Under the pieces are notes generated by a model, which was given only the letters and a program-made list of their open reading frames with translations, did no database searches and was not told the origin of the DNA. A stretch of DNA of 64,000 nucleotides from Pyropia haitanensis (lineage: Eukaryota > Rhodophyta > Bangiophyceae > Bangiales > Bangiaceae). Positions 10,496-22,338 of the stretch are shown here, piece by piece. How positions within the stretch are numbered: the first letter of the stretch is position 1; each line of letters begins with the position of its first letter. The stretch is taken from contig SDUX01000004.1 of assembly GCA_008729055.1 (NCBI GenBank), positions 3,350,172 through 3,414,171 on the forward strand. The letters are read 5' to 3'. Both the position numbers and the translations under genes were made by a program.

Positions 10496-12115
10496 TCACG
10501 GCATGTTCACCTTGCCGCCCGTGGGCACCCCCCGCTTCACCACCACCGACCCGTCCGACCACCGCACCCGCACCGACGCGACGGTGCGGACCGCGCCGAC
10601 GCCCACGTGCACCGTGTCGAGGAGGCTCGACGAAAAGACCTCCCCCGCCCCCCCAACAACCCGCGTCCACGGGCCGCCACGCCGGCCACGCCCGGCCGTG
10701 ACGGTGACGTGGGCGCCACTCGAGGTGCCCCCCCGCGGGGACCGCCCCACCACGACCGCCAGCGCGCGCCCCGCCACCCGTGTGTTGCGGAACAGTCGAT
10801 ACGTCGACAGCACCGACGTCGGCTTGTCGTTCCGGTCGCCACGCGACAGCAGCACGTCCAGCCGCCCGTCGCCATCCGCGTCATACGCCTGCGCGCCGTC
10901 GCCGCGACCGTGGGGCGCGGCGTTGACCAGGCCCGTCTCGGCCGACGCGGTGAACGCGCCGTTCCCACTGTTGAGGAAGACCGGCACGGTGGCCGACGCG
11001 AACGAGACGGGCACGATATCCTCCCAGCCGTCATTGTTCAAGTCCCCCACGGTGCAGCCGACCACGAGGGCGGGCCCGGCGAGCAGCCCCGCCTGGCGGG
11101 TGACGTCCACAAAGTGGGAGCCGCGGTTGGCAAGCAGCACGCTCCCGCGGGTGCCATTCACGCCCACGTACAGGTCCAGCCGCCCGTCATTGTTGTAGTC
11201 AAACGCCGCGACCGTCTGGACGGGTGCCCAGCGGGGCGTCCCCGCCCACAGCGCGTCTGGGATGCCGGCGAGCCACGTGTCGGTGGCGTCCACAAAGCGC
11301 CCCCCCCCCTGCCCGATAAACACGCGGAGGCGGCGGGAAAAGGTGACCGCGTCGACGATGCCATCGCCGTTGATATCCACCATGGATACCCCCTCGGACG
11401 GGTCGTCGCCGACGCCCGACGCCGCGACCGGCCAAAACTTCTTGCCCCCATTCAGCAGCACCTTTTGGCGGGGCGACTTGTCCCACTTGACCAGCACGGC
11501 GCTGCCCCACAGCACCACGTCCAGCCGCCCATCGCCATTCACATCGACCAGCCGCGGCGCGCGGCCGCGCATCTTGGCCGGCGCCAGCCGCCGCGCGTCG
11601 GTGACCGTCTGCATCTTGCGGCCGGTCAGCTGCAGCAGCACCGGCGCGCGCGGGTTGAGGCCCCACGGGGGCTTGCCCGACTGGAACGACCCGCCCACCG
11701 ACACGAGCAGGTGCCGCCCGCCCGAGCCGGCGCCCAGGTCCCCCGCCGACAGCCCGTGGATGTCCTCGAGGTAGGGCAGCAGCCGCGGCCCCGCCTCGTA
11801 CGCCGCCTGTCCCGGGCGGCCCCAGTGGACCGTCGCGGGCGCGTTGACGTGGTTGGGCAGCACCAGGTCGTACGTGCCGTCGGCGTCGAGGTCCGCGACA
11901 AGAGGGCCTCCATACTTGAGCGCGCCCTCGGTGGGCAGCCCGGCCGCGGCGGTCACGTCGGTAAACGCGGGCGGCCGCCCCGCCGCGGCGGCGGCTGCCG
12001 ACGCGAGCAGCGCGCCCAGCAGCGCGAGGGCGCCCGCCCGCACCGCGGTGCGGAGGGGGGACGCGGTGGGCGCCCGCACACCAGACGGCCGGCAGCCACC
12101 CCGAGGTGGGTTCAT
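10496..12115 (-). CDS. Secreted FG-GAP/VCBS-repeat protein with ASPIC/UnbV domain (CRTAC1-like)
   Basis: This single-exon gene encodes about 539 residues from the ATG at 12115. A signal peptide (ALALLGALLASAAAAAA) is followed by FTDVTAAAGLP and then FG-GAP/VCBS blades with calcium-loop motifs: DLDADGTYDL, DVNGDGRLDVV, DINGDGIVDAV, DYNNDGRLDLYV, DLNNDGWEDIV and DADGDGRLDVL. The C-terminus has an ASPIC/UnbV module with NTRVAGRALAVVVGR, GAHVTVTAG and VRVRWSDGS. The order matches cartilage acidic protein 1 and bacterial UnbV-type proteins: a beta-propeller that binds calcium and probably mediates adhesion in the extracellular space or cell wall. The frame is uninterrupted despite high GC. The choice of ATG 12115 rests on the signal peptide; the frame extends upstream without coding character. 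Confidence 0.9.
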   Translation of the reverse strand: MNPPRGGCRPSGVRAPTASPLRTAVRAGALALLGALLASAAAAAAGRPPAFTDVTAAAGLPTEGALKYGGPLVADLDADGTYDLVLPNHVNAPATVHWGRPGQAAYEAGPRLLPYLEDIHGLSAGDLGAGSGGRHLLVSVGGSFQSGKPPWGLNPRAPVLLQLTGRKMQTVTDARRLAPAKMRGRAPRLVDVNGDGRLDVVLWGSAVLVKWDKSPRQKVLLNGGKKFWPVAASGVGDDPSEGVSMVDINGDGIVDAVTFSRRLRVFIGQGGGRFVDATDTWLAGIPDALWAGTPRWAPVQTVAAFDYNNDGRLDLYVGVNGTRGSVLLANRGSHFVDVTRQAGLLAGPALVVGCTVGDLNNDGWEDIVPVSFASATVPVFLNSGNGAFTASAETGLVNAAPHGRGDGAQAYDADGDGRLDVLLSRGDRNDKPTSVLSTYRLFRNTRVAGRALAVVVGRSPRGGTSSGAHVTVTAGRGRRGGPWTRVVGGAGEVFSSSLLDTVHVGVGAVRTVASVRVRWSDGSVVVKRGVPTGGKVNMP

Positions 12116-13902
12116 GATGGCAGCCGGCTCGGGGGGAGTCGGAGAAAACAGGGGGGGGGGGCACGGGGAACGGGGAGGGGGGGTGGGGGGGGTGCGGGTG
12201 GCCGAGATGGGGCTGGTCGCATGTGTAGAGGCCAAAGGCCAGGGCGATGGGGAGCGTGGGGGAGGGGGGAGGAACAACAGGTGCAAGGGAAGCCACTGTT
12301 GACAGAGGGGCAGGTCGAAGCTCTGCACAGCGGGGGTCACAGCTTTGGTTGGCGCACGCCGCAACAGCTGGACGACAGAGAGGGGGGGGAGCGGGGGACG
12401 CCGGGTGGTCCCCGTGTCCGCCACCCGCTGCCGTGGTGACCGCAAGCGGCGGTGGCGGTGACCTCGCCGCGCCACTTCCCCGCGAGGAGTGACAAGACGT
12501 GCTGCCCACCGCCACGCCACGGCCGTCGCAGACCGTCACGCCCGTGAGACCGCCGGCCGAATCACCGCGGCAGCCATTTGGTGCTGCTGGGAGCCAAAAA
12601 GGGCGGACCGACAAAGGCACGTGGTGTGGTCTGCTGCATACGCCATTTCTATCGCAGGGACCAGCCGACGACAAGAAAGTCACGCACGCATCACACAGGA
12701 ATGCGGTTGGGGTGTAGGTATCATTCATTGCCATAGTGGCTGGATTCCGTTCGATCCCACCCGTGTGCCCCCGCCGCGGCGTCGGCAGAGGCCGACACGT
12801 ACAATGCTCGGCAGGGGCAGAGCGCGGCAGCGCGAGGTCGGCGAACCACGGCGATCCCGCTGCGGACCAACCCTGCTGTCAGGGTCATCACGTTGTTGGA
12901 CAAACGGAAGAGAGTCCGCCGTGGCGTGCGTATCGACTGCTGATTGGTCATCGGTGCGTCGGTCAGGCAGGGACGTCACGAAGCGCGGGAGCGCTTCGCT
13001 GGTATCGAGGATGAGAAAGTTTATACGTATTGTACTTCGCAAAGGCTACATTCTCAATGAGGTCCCCGGATACGCCTTGATGTTTGAATTTGAGGGGGCC
13101 ACTGTACATTGTTCATGTACGGACTTCTATGTGGCGACGAGCCCACCAGCACCGTGGTCGGCGGGCCCCTCGACGTTGTCTCGACCCGACGCTTGCAGGC
13201 GCTGCCATGGTTTGCAAGGCGCACCCAGATCACCGGCCAGCGGGGCACCTCACGCGTGCACGCAGTAGCATGCGAGCCGGTCGTATGGTCGCAAGCATGC
13301 CGCCCGCATGGACAGAGTGGCCACGCTGGTGGCCAGCGTTCTGCTTTGTGAGCAGGCCGACCGCGCGGATTACCAGGGCCAACGGTCGCAGCCAAGAGGG
13401 TCGACACCGCAGTATGGGCCGACCTCCCACCTCAGGAGCTGGGCCAGCCGCTGCCAACGGCGGCGGGGGACAGCGTGTGTCGCGCGGGACGGGCTTTCGA
13501 TACGCGCGCACACGAGGTCGACCGCACCAGACACCGCACGGTGCGCAGTGGCGGGGGCGGGCACGGGCGCGCGCTCACGACGACACACAAAGACACAAAA
13601 AGGACAACAAAAAACATCAGACAGGGGGGTGGGAGGGACCGCGCGCATGGTGTCGCGGCCGCTCCCTGAGGCCGCCGACTCGGCACGCGGGAGGCGTCCC
13701 GCGGGCGTCCCCCCCCCCACCCACTTTGGAGCCATGGCCCAAGCCCCGCGCGCCCATGGGCCACCCCGCCCCCCCCCCCCAACGCCATCTCCGGGCCGCG
13801 TGTCAGTCGTCTCTCACCCTCATCGTCCCTCACCGCCTCCTCCCTCTCCCCCCTACCCCACCGCCCCCCCCCTCCCGCGCTCCCACCCCGCCTTGCCCTT
13901 CC
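12116..13902. other. Intergenic, no supportable gene
   Basis: From 12640 to 13130 the DNA is noticeably less GC-rich than its surroundings, a composition also seen at 21.9-22.2, 25.7-25.9, 30.5-30.7, 33.3-34.6 and 43.4-44.5 kb. This suggests promoter or old repeat material. From 13730 it becomes pyrimidine-rich, next to the 3' end of the zinc-finger gene. No gene was recognised. Confidence 0.4.
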
Positions 13903-15974
13903 TCAAAACGACCCCGCCGGGTGCGCGGGCGCGCCCGGCGTCCCCCAGTCAATCCCCCCTCCCGCGCCCGGCGCCGACGCCGCCCCGTCCCAGCTGCCCT
14001 GCCGCTCCGACGGCGGCCACGCGGGCGGCAGGTCGTCGACGGCGAGGAGCTCGCTGCTCGTGCCCAGCGACAGCGGCAGCAGCCGCCCACCATCGCTCGG
14101 CGGGCGGCCGCCGCGTCCGCCGCCAGCGCCGGCACCTGCCCCGCCGGCGGCGCCGAGGACGGGCACGTCCCGAGGCACCAACACAGCCAGCGCGGTCGCA
14201 GACGGCACGCCCCAGCTGCCAGAGCCCCAGCCGCCACCGCCAGCAGCAGTGGCACCTGCGTACCCGACGGGCCGGCCGCCACTGCCACCGGCACCGCCAC
14301 CGCCACTGCCACCGCCGCCTCCGCCGACGCTGCCGACGCCGCCCATGCCGCTGCCAATGCTACCGCTGCCGTTGCCGCCGCCGCCGGCGAGCAGTGCGGC
14401 CGCGGCGGTGACCGGCTCGAGCCGCCGCAGCTCGGCCGGCGACGCGAGCGCGGCGGCAACTCCCCCCACCCGCCCGTACCCGCCCGACTCGAGCCGCGTA
14501 AACGACCGCGACAGCGACGAGCGGCCGCCCCCCGACAGGGACAGCCGCACGCCTGACTGTCGCCGCGAGCTCCCGCCGCCACCGCCGCCGGGCGTGCGGC
14601 TGCGGCCACGAGCGGCGGCGGCGGTGGCGCCCGTCATTGGCGGGCTGCCCGGCCCTCCCCCCCCACCGCGGGGAAACGAGCGGGGAAAGACCGTGGGCAG
14701 CTGCTCCGCGTCGGGCTCCGCGTCCGCCGCGCCCGTGGCCACGCCCGTGGCGGGCCCGCCCGCGCCGCCGTCGGGCAGCGGGGCGCCCCAGGCGGGGGCG
14801 CCCAAGGCGGGCAGCGGCGATCGGGTCGCCCCCACACCGCTACCCGCTCCCCCCCCGGCCGCCCAGTAGGAGCGGAACAGGTCGTCCACCGACGGCGACG
14901 GCGCGCGTATTGGCGGCAGCGCCTGCGGCGGCGGCGTGCCGCCGGCCGCGGCTGCCGCGGCGGCGGCCATATCGGCGGCCGTCGGGCCGCCGCCCAGGGA
15001 GGGCGCGCCGAGCGACAGCAGCGGCGGGAGGCTGCCGCCGCCGCCGCCACCGCCGCCGGCGCCAGAGCCAGGATACGCCAGCTTTCCGCTGGCCGCCATC
15101 AAGCTGCCGAGGCCGGCGAGGTCATCCTCGTCGTCGTCATCGCGTCCATCCGACGGCACGTCAGAGCTGCCGGCCGCCGGCCGCCGGCGGGTGGTGTGCT
15201 CCCGGCCGAGCGCTCCCCCCCCGCCTCGGGCGGCCCCACCCCACGCGTCTACGCCCATCGACGTGACCGCGTCGGCCATCATGGCGTTGAGGGTGCCCGC
15301 GTTGAACGCGCCGAGCAGGTCCGCCTCGGACGGCGGCTGCGCTGCTGTCGGCAGCGGCGGCAGCAGCGCCGCCGGCAGCTGGGCCGCCACGCGGCGGCCA
15401 CCCCTGCCGTCGCCGCCGCCGCTACCGCCGCCGCCGCCGCCGCCGCCTCTGGCGCCGCTGCCGCCGCTGAGGTGCATGGCCGTCGCTTCCAGCGCCGCGT
15501 CGGCCGCCGCCGCCGACGACCTCGCCGCGCGGTCGACCTGGTCAAAGAGGCTGTCCTGAGGGGGCGCCGCGGGCGCCACCGCCACGGGCGGCCCGTATCG
15601 CAGCGCGGGCACCCGCCCGGCCGGCCGGTGTGGCCGCGGCGACGCCGCCGTAAAACCCACCGCGGCCATCGTGCCGCCCCCCGGTGGGGGTTGTGGAGGC
15701 GGTGGCGGCGGCGCCGCGGCGGCGGGCGTCCGCGGCCGGCGGGCGGCGCCAAAGGGGGGCCCCGCAGACGCTGCCGCCGCTGCCACCGACGCCGCCGCCG
15801 CCGCCGCTGCCGCTGCTGCCGTCGCGGCTGTCGTCCCGCCGCCCGCTGCTGGTGGCGTCGGCGTCGGGTGGGCGGCGGCGGCAACCGCGGCGGCGGCGGC
15901 GGGCGGGCCGCCGACGCCCGCCGCCGCCGCGCCGCCCAACCCGCCGCCGCCACCCCCAAACGCCGCCGCCGCGC

Positions 15975-16016
<42 letters not shown>

Positions 16017-17287
16017 GCGCGAGCAGCGGCGGCACCGCCGTGGCGGGCACCCCAAACACCATCCACACGGTCGTGCCGACCGCGGCGGGCGGCGCGGCGG
16101 CCGCCGCCGCTGCGCGGCGGAGGTGCGTCCGCCGGTGGGACGCCATGCACGACTTCCACTTGAAGCGCTTGTCTGCGGTGGGGGATCGGGGCAATCGGGA
16201 GTCGAGGGCGGGGTGAGGGAGGCAGCACTCGCGTCAGTTGACACAGCTCGGGCGTGGGGCGCGGCAAGCCCCTGCCCCCGTCCACGGGGGGAAAGGGACG
16301 TGCGCTCTGCCCATTGCCGGGTGAGCGGGCGATCCAGAATGAGAGAAGCCACCCCCACGACGCTGCCCACCGTGCGGGGGAGGGCGCGGCAACGTGGACA
16401 CCATCGGCACCGCCGTCGGCGCTCACCCGCGCTGGCGACGCACCCGCCAGCGTCCCGCCGGCGGCGGCGGCCAGGGTGGTGGCTCAGCAGACGCCGCCAC
16501 CCCTACTAGCGCCCTCGGTTGGCCAGCCCCGACGGCGCGCGGGTCCCAACTTGGCACCCTATCCCCTTCCCCCCCCCTGCGTCCTCTCTTTCGCGCCGTC
16601 CGTATCCCGCCCCCGTATCCCGTCGCTCTCTCTCTCTCTCGCGCTCCCCCCAAACTTACGGCATCCCACCTCTTTGCACTCGTACGGCTCGTCGCCCGTG
16701 TGGATGCGCGCGTGCGCGCGTAGGTTGGACACCCGCGTGAACGTCTTGCCACACCCCGGCCGCGGGCACGCGTTGAGCAGCGACGGCGCCTTGCGGCGGC
16801 CGCCGCCGCCGGCACGCGGCTTGGCCAGCCGGCTCGCGACGCCGCCGCCGACGCCGCCGCCGCCGCCGCTGCCGCCGCCGCCGCCACTGCTGCCGCCGCC
16901 GCCGCCACCACCACCACCACCGCCGCCGCTGCCACTACCACCGCCACTCGACTTGCTGCTGCCGCCGCCGCCACCACCACCACCACCACCGCCACCACCG
17001 CCGCCGCCCGCGGCGCTGTTGCCGCCGCCGCCACCCATGCCGCTGCTGCCACTGCTGGCGCCCGCACCACCGCCGCCGCCGCTGGCGCCCGCACCACCAC
17101 CGCCGCCGCCGCCGCCCACACCACCGCGGCCACCGCTGGTGGCACCACTGCTGGCGGCGCCCCCCCCCCCGAGGGCCGCCCCACTCCCCCCCCCCGCTGG
17201 CCCTCCCGGGACCACCCGCCCGTCCCGACCCCGCGCACCGTCCGCGTCGGCCGGGGTGCCCCGCCGTCGACCCGCCGCGGGCGTCAT
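13903..17287 (-). CDS. C2H2 zinc-finger protein, two exons
   Basis: Two TFIIIA-type fingers are split by an intron. Finger 1 is in exon 1 (CPRPGCGKTF ... HARIH, C-x4-C-x12-H-x3-H) and is followed by the linker TGDEPYE. Finger 2 begins YECKEVGC at the end of exon 1 and continues KRFKWKS ... HRRTH in exon 2. The donor GTAAGT (intron from 16659) and acceptor CCCACCGCAG (exon 2 from 16172) rebuild the His in GCHKRF. The exons are 17287-16660 and 16172-13903, giving 2898 bases, an exact multiple of three, or about 965 residues. The N-terminal 160 residues are Gly/Ser low complexity. After the fingers come roughly 750 residues of Ala/Gly/Pro/Ser-rich sequence with acidic and Ser patches, typical of a transcription factor's disordered regions. 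It probably binds DNA in the nucleus; target genes are unknown. The start at 17287 is the least certain part. Confidence 0.8.
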
Positions 17288-18332
17288 GGATGCACGCCGA
17301 GCCGCCACGACACGCGGCTCGCCCACCCACCCACACCCGCCGCGGCGGCCCGCCGCTGGGGTGGGCGGCAGAGACGAGCGGGAGTGGCGTGTGCGGGAGG
17401 GGGGGCGGGGGGGGGGAAGGGGGGGGGGGGGGGGGCGCGCCCACCGCGCGACGCCGCGGTCCCGCCGCACTCCCTTCCCGCGCCGCTCCCCCGCCGCGCG
17501 CCACCCGCGCCGCCCGCTGCCGCTGGTACACCGCCGCCCGGCGGCGCCCCCCCCGCGTCGGCAGAGGCGACGGTGACGGCCGGTGCAGCAGCAACGAGAC
17601 GGCACGGGGCTGTGGGCCCCCCCCCCACCCCCCCCCACGAGCACCGACGCGGTTCCCGAGGCTGGCGTGCCGCCGCCGCCACCCGCCACCCGCCGTGCAC
17701 GAGCGGGACGCCGCGCGTGCCACACCGCGGCCGCGGTGGTGGCGGTGCGAGCCGCGGCGGCGGCAGCGACGGCCGGCGGCCGCCCCCCGACGACGGCGGA
17801 CCCCACACGGCCGGCGGCGGCGGTGGTGGTGGCGACGGCCGGCGGCGGTGGTGGTGGCGACGGCCGGCGACCGCGGCGGCGGCGGCGGCGGCGGCGGCAG
17901 TGGCGGGCGGGGGAGGAACAAGTAGCGGCGGCAGCGGCGGGTGCCACCGCCGACGCGGCCGCCGCCGTCGCCGCCGCCGCCGCAGCAGCAGCAGCAGCAG
18001 CGCAGCGGTCGGCGGCGACGGCGGCAGCGGCAGCGGGCGGTGGCGGTGGCGGTGGCGGTGGCGGTGGCGGTGGCGGTGGCGGTGGCGGCGGCGGCGGCCG
18101 CGGCGGCAACGGCGGCGGTGGCAACGGCGGCGGTGGCGGTGGCGGTGGCGGTGGCGGCGGCGCTGCCCGCGCGCAGCAGGCGCGGCGTAACGGGAGCGCG
18201 GCGGGGGGCGGTGCGCCCTTCCACCCCCCCCCCCCCCCCCTGCTCCTTCCCCCCCCCGCGCGCGTGCGCCGCCCGTGCCGCAGTGCGGCAGCAGCGCGGC
18301 GGCGGCGCCGTCCGCCGCCCCCACCGCCGCCC

Positions 18333-18440
18333 GTGGGTGGGTGGGTGGGTGGGGAGGGTGGGTGGGGTGGGTGGGGTGGGTGGGTGGGAGGGGCGGGTGG
18401 GTGGGTGGGTGGGTGGGTGGGAGGGTGGGTGGGAGGGGGG
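18333..18440 (+). repeat. GGGT tandem array 1
   Basis: About 100 bases of GGGTGGGT units with GGGGT and GGGA variants. GGGTGGGTGGGTGGG is a well-known very stable intramolecular G-quadruplex sequence. The array lies about 1 kb upstream of the zinc-finger gene's start. Confidence 0.85.
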
Positions 18441-18476
18441 AAGGCCGGCTGGATGGACCGGAACCGCAGCGGCGGG

Positions 18477-18522
<46 letters not shown>

Positions 18523-18931
18523 CGCGCGGCACGGCGGCGGCGACGCGGTGGGGGGGGGGGCGGGGCTCGGCGGCGGCGGCAGCGAGCGGGAGCGAGAGAG
18601 CGAGAGCGAGGACAGTGCCGGGCACGGCGGGTTGACGACGCCGGGTTGACGACGCCCGGTCGGAGGTGGGGGGGGGGGAAAGGCGTACGGCTGGGCGGGG
18701 GGGGGGTGCCGCGGGTGTCTGGCGGCCGCGTTGGGCGAGGCGGGGGGGGGGTGGGCGCGGCCGAAAAAAAACGGCGCCGCCGCTACGCCACCCGCGCGCT
18801 GGAGAGGGGGGGGGGAAGGTGGGGGGGGTGGGGGGGGCGACGACCGCCGACCGCGGCGTGCCGCGCACGCTGGCCGCCGCGCGGGGCTGGCCGCCGTCCC
18901 CCCCCCCCCGCCCCCCCCCCCCCCCCCGCCG

Positions 18932-18968
<37 letters not shown>

Positions 18969-19777
18969 CACCGCCGCCTATGCCAACCCCGCCACGGGCG
19001 CGCGGGCGGCGGTGGCGGGGGACGGGCGGCGGGCGTCGGTCCCCCCCCTCCCCCCCCCCCCCCCCCCACCCCAGCACAGCGTCGGCGGCCGCGGCGGCCG
19101 CCACACCCCCCCCCCCCCCCCCCTCCCGCTGCGGCGTCTCTCCCCTCCGCAGTACCCCCCCCCCCGCACGGCCAGCGGCTTTTCGCGCTGCTCTGGCGCC
19201 CCCCCCCCCCCCCCCCCCCCGCCTCCCCCTTCCCACCGTCCGCGTCGGCCGTGGACGCCGCCGCGTCCACGTCGCCGCGCCGTGCGCGGCGCCACCCCCC
19301 GCGGCGGCGTCGCTGCCTTGCCCCCCCGCGCGCCGCGGCGGCCGCCGCCGGCCGCCGCTGCGCGCGCGCTCAGCACACGCGGGCGGAGGCCCAACGCGGC
19401 GGTGCCGCCGCGGCGGTCCACGGTGGTGGCACCAAGACGCCACGGGGCGGGAGGGAGAGGGGGGGAGGGGGGGGGGGAAGGTGGGGGGGGGGGGGGGGGT
19501 GGGGGGTGTAGTACCAGGCGCCGCCCTGAAGGGTGGCGGGGGGGGGGGTGGGGGGGGGGGAGGGGGGGTGGGGGGAGGGGAGGGGGGGTGGGGGGGTGGG
19601 GGGGGTGCCGCCCCCGCCGACCGCGGCCGCCGCCCAGCGCGCCGGCCGCGCCACCGGCCGCCCGCGGGGCGGGCGGCGGCCGGCGGCGGCCGGCCGCGGC
19701 GCGCCGCCCCTTGCCCTTACAACTGCTTTCTGCGCCCGCGCCCGCGGGGGCGGATCACCCGCCCGCCGCGCCGCGCC

Positions 19778-19815
<38 letters not shown>

Positions 19816-19914
19816 GCCGCCGCCACCGCCGCTGCCGCCGTTGCCGCCGCTGCCGCCGCTGCCGCCGCCGCCACCACCACCGCCGCCGCCGCGGCACGCG
19901 CGCGCGCGTGTGGC

Positions 19915-19945
<31 letters not shown>

Positions 19946-19950
19946 GTGGG

Positions 19951-19986
<36 letters not shown>

Positions 19987-20063
19987 TGCGTCCGCCCTCC
20001 CCCCGTGGACAGTCCCGACCGGGACGCGGGCGGCCGGCGGGAGAGGGGGGGGGGGGGGGGAGC

Positions 20064-20164
20064 GGCTTGCACGGGACTGTCAGAGCGGCCGGCGGGGCGC
20101 GGCTTGCACGGGACTGTCAGAGCGGCCGCCGGGGCGCGCGCGGCTTGCACGGGACTGTCAGAGC
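20064..20164 (+). repeat. Three-copy tandem repeat around GCACGGGACTGTCAGAGC
   Basis: The 24-base core starting GGCTTGCACGGGACTGTCAG begins at 20064, 20101 and 20142, with GC-rich spacers giving periods of 37 and 41 bases. The word GACAGTCCCG, the reverse complement of the middle of the core, stands at about 20007. It is embedded in pure GC low complexity. Confidence 0.85.
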
Positions 20165-20604
20165 AGAGGGGGGGGGGGGGGGGCGGGTAGGGGACGGCGG
20201 GGGGGGCATGGGGGGGGGGGGGGGGGGGGGGTGGGCGGGAGGGGGCGGGCCGTTGGTCGACGACCGCGGGGCAACGGGGGCGCAACGCCGGGATGGGGAG
20301 GAGGGCGGGGGGGGGGGGGGGGAACGGGCGGGGGCGGAGGGAGACCACCGTCTGGAGGGTATCTATGGGGGGGGGGGGGGGGGGGGAGCCTGTCTCGGGT
20401 GTATCTATGGCGGTGGCCGAGGTGGAGGGGGGGGGGGGTGGCGTGGGTGGGTGGGTGGGTGGCCGGCGGACACAGCCGCCCCCGCCGCCGCCGCCGCTGC
20501 CACGCCCGCCACGCGTGCCACGCCTCGGCGGGGCGCGGGCGGCGCCCCCCCCCCCCCCGCCGCGCGGCGCGCGGCCGGCGCAGACCGCCAGCCGTCGGCC
20601 GAGG

Positions 20605-20642
<38 letters not shown>

Positions 20643-22338
20643 ACCGGCGTGGCCGCCGCCGGCCGGCCGGCCGCGTCGCCACGCCGTGCCACGCCGACAC
20701 ACGGTCGGCGGTGGGGCGGCGCGCGCCGGGGGGGGTGGGGGGGGGGCGACGCGGTGCTGCGGGGGGGGGGGGGGGGGGGGGAAGGAACAAACCCCCGCCG
20801 GCCGGCCGGCCCCGTCGACGGGGCGGACCGTGGGCGGAATGGGGGGGGGGCCGACGCGGCCCACCGCGCTGCGCGTGCCCGGCAGTCCCCCCACCCGCCG
20901 CCGCACGGTGCGGGGCGGCGGGCAATGGCCACGCCGCGGCAGCGACGCTGCCGCGGCGCGTGGGGACCGTCGAGCGACGGGGGGGTGGTCTCGCGGGGGG
21001 CGGCGTCCGCCCCATCCCCACCACCGACGCGCAGCGTCGTTGGCCGCGGCGGCCGCCCGCGACCGACCGCCGTCCCCCGTCGGCCGGGGGGGGGCGGCGC
21101 TCGTGCCGGCAACCGCGGGGGGGGGGGGGGGGGGGGAGGACCGCCCGGGGGGGGGCGACGGGGGGGGGGGGGGGGGTGGGTGGTGGTCGACCGCCCGCGG
21201 CGGCGGTCGTGGCACTGGCGCCGCAGCGCGGGGGAATCGGGGAGAGCGCGGGCGGGGGGAAGGGGGGGGGACGGCTGCGGCGGCCGCCGCGGCGGGTGGG
21301 GGGGGGGGGGGGGGGGCGGCCGCCTCGCGTCGGCCCCCCCGCCACCCGCCACGCGCCGCGCCGCGCCGCGGCGGCAGCCGCCCCGGCCGGCGGCGGCCGT
21401 TGGCAGAGCGGCCGCGTCGCGGCTGCCGCCGCCGCCGCCGCCGCCGCGGCCGGCCGCCGGCAGCGTCGGCGGCCGGCCCGCCACGGTGGACCACCCCTCC
21501 GCTCGTCGGGGCGGGGCGGCGCGGCGCCCACGGCGGCGGCGGTGGATCGCGCCCGACGCGGCGGGGTGGCGGCCACAGCCGCCGCGCGGGTGAAAGCAAC
21601 CGTCGTCGGCCCGCAACGGGCAGGCACCGCGACTGAAAGCCGCCGGCGGCGGGGCGGGCCGGCGGGGGCGGCCGGTCGGGGGCGCAGGGGGGGGGGGGGG
21701 GACCCCGCGCCACGCGATTGGCCTGACGTGGGACGAATGGGCCCCTTGTTGGGAGCACTGCTGGAAGCGCACGCGCCACACGCGCCGCTCTCGTGGCACG
21801 CTCGTGCACGCGCCCCTGGCCGGCGACAGAGTGTTCCATATCCCATTGTATTGTGTAAGCAGCTCCCCCGTTTTCTTCTTGGCTCGCGGGATTGATCGGG
21901 CCAGCTCAAGCCTTGAAATCCCACGGTTGCTCAATATTGTCCAGACCCAAATTCTCTCTTTTTGAAATAATCATATGGGCAGCACACCCGAGTCTCGCGT
22001 GGAGTTTCAAATACAATATGAAATTGGAATTGACATGGATGGAGGAAGTACTGACGGTTGCGTGTACTTTCATGCCACCCATTCGATTCTTTAGTTTAGA
22101 AATGCAGCATACAGCGCTCCAACTTGCCCAAGGAATGGTGGAGCTCGGGTTTGACGCTGTGGTTGCCTGCACATGAGAGGCTGTCCTTGACCTCGCCATC
22201 GCCTCCACGCGGAGCGCATTGCGTGCCCCCACGCCGCGTCCCCGCCGCATCCGCGCAGCCGCCCCCATCCCGCACCGCCGTCGGTTGGCGTTGTTGCTGC
22301 CACCGCGCACCCCGCCGCCACCCATCACGAGCGGCGCC

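Larger units (their letters stand above)
17288..22338. other. 5-kb GC-extreme low-complexity desert
   Basis: The region is dominated by (GGC)n, (GGT/GGC)n, (GGGT)n and very long G or C homopolymers from 17400 to about 21700. Overlapping open frames of several hundred codons occur on both strands but all are Gly/Arg/Pro/Ala runs. From 21700 to 22330 the composition falls back to normal and probably holds the promoter of the rubredoxin gene. I see no supportable gene here. Confidence 0.6.

Noticed and set aside
12489..13268. Plus-strand frame of about 260 codons
   Set aside because: No recognisable domain, no start context or splice partners, and competing frames on the other strand.
18333..18440. 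GGGT arrays as telomeric repeats
   Set aside because: The unit differs from known telomere repeats, the array is short and internal, and genes continue on both sides.
18731..21895. Plus-strand frame of more than 1000 codons
   Set aside because: Composition is purely Gly/Arg/Pro/Ala with homopolymer-driven runs, no domain, and the opposite strand is open too. It is compositional, not a gene.
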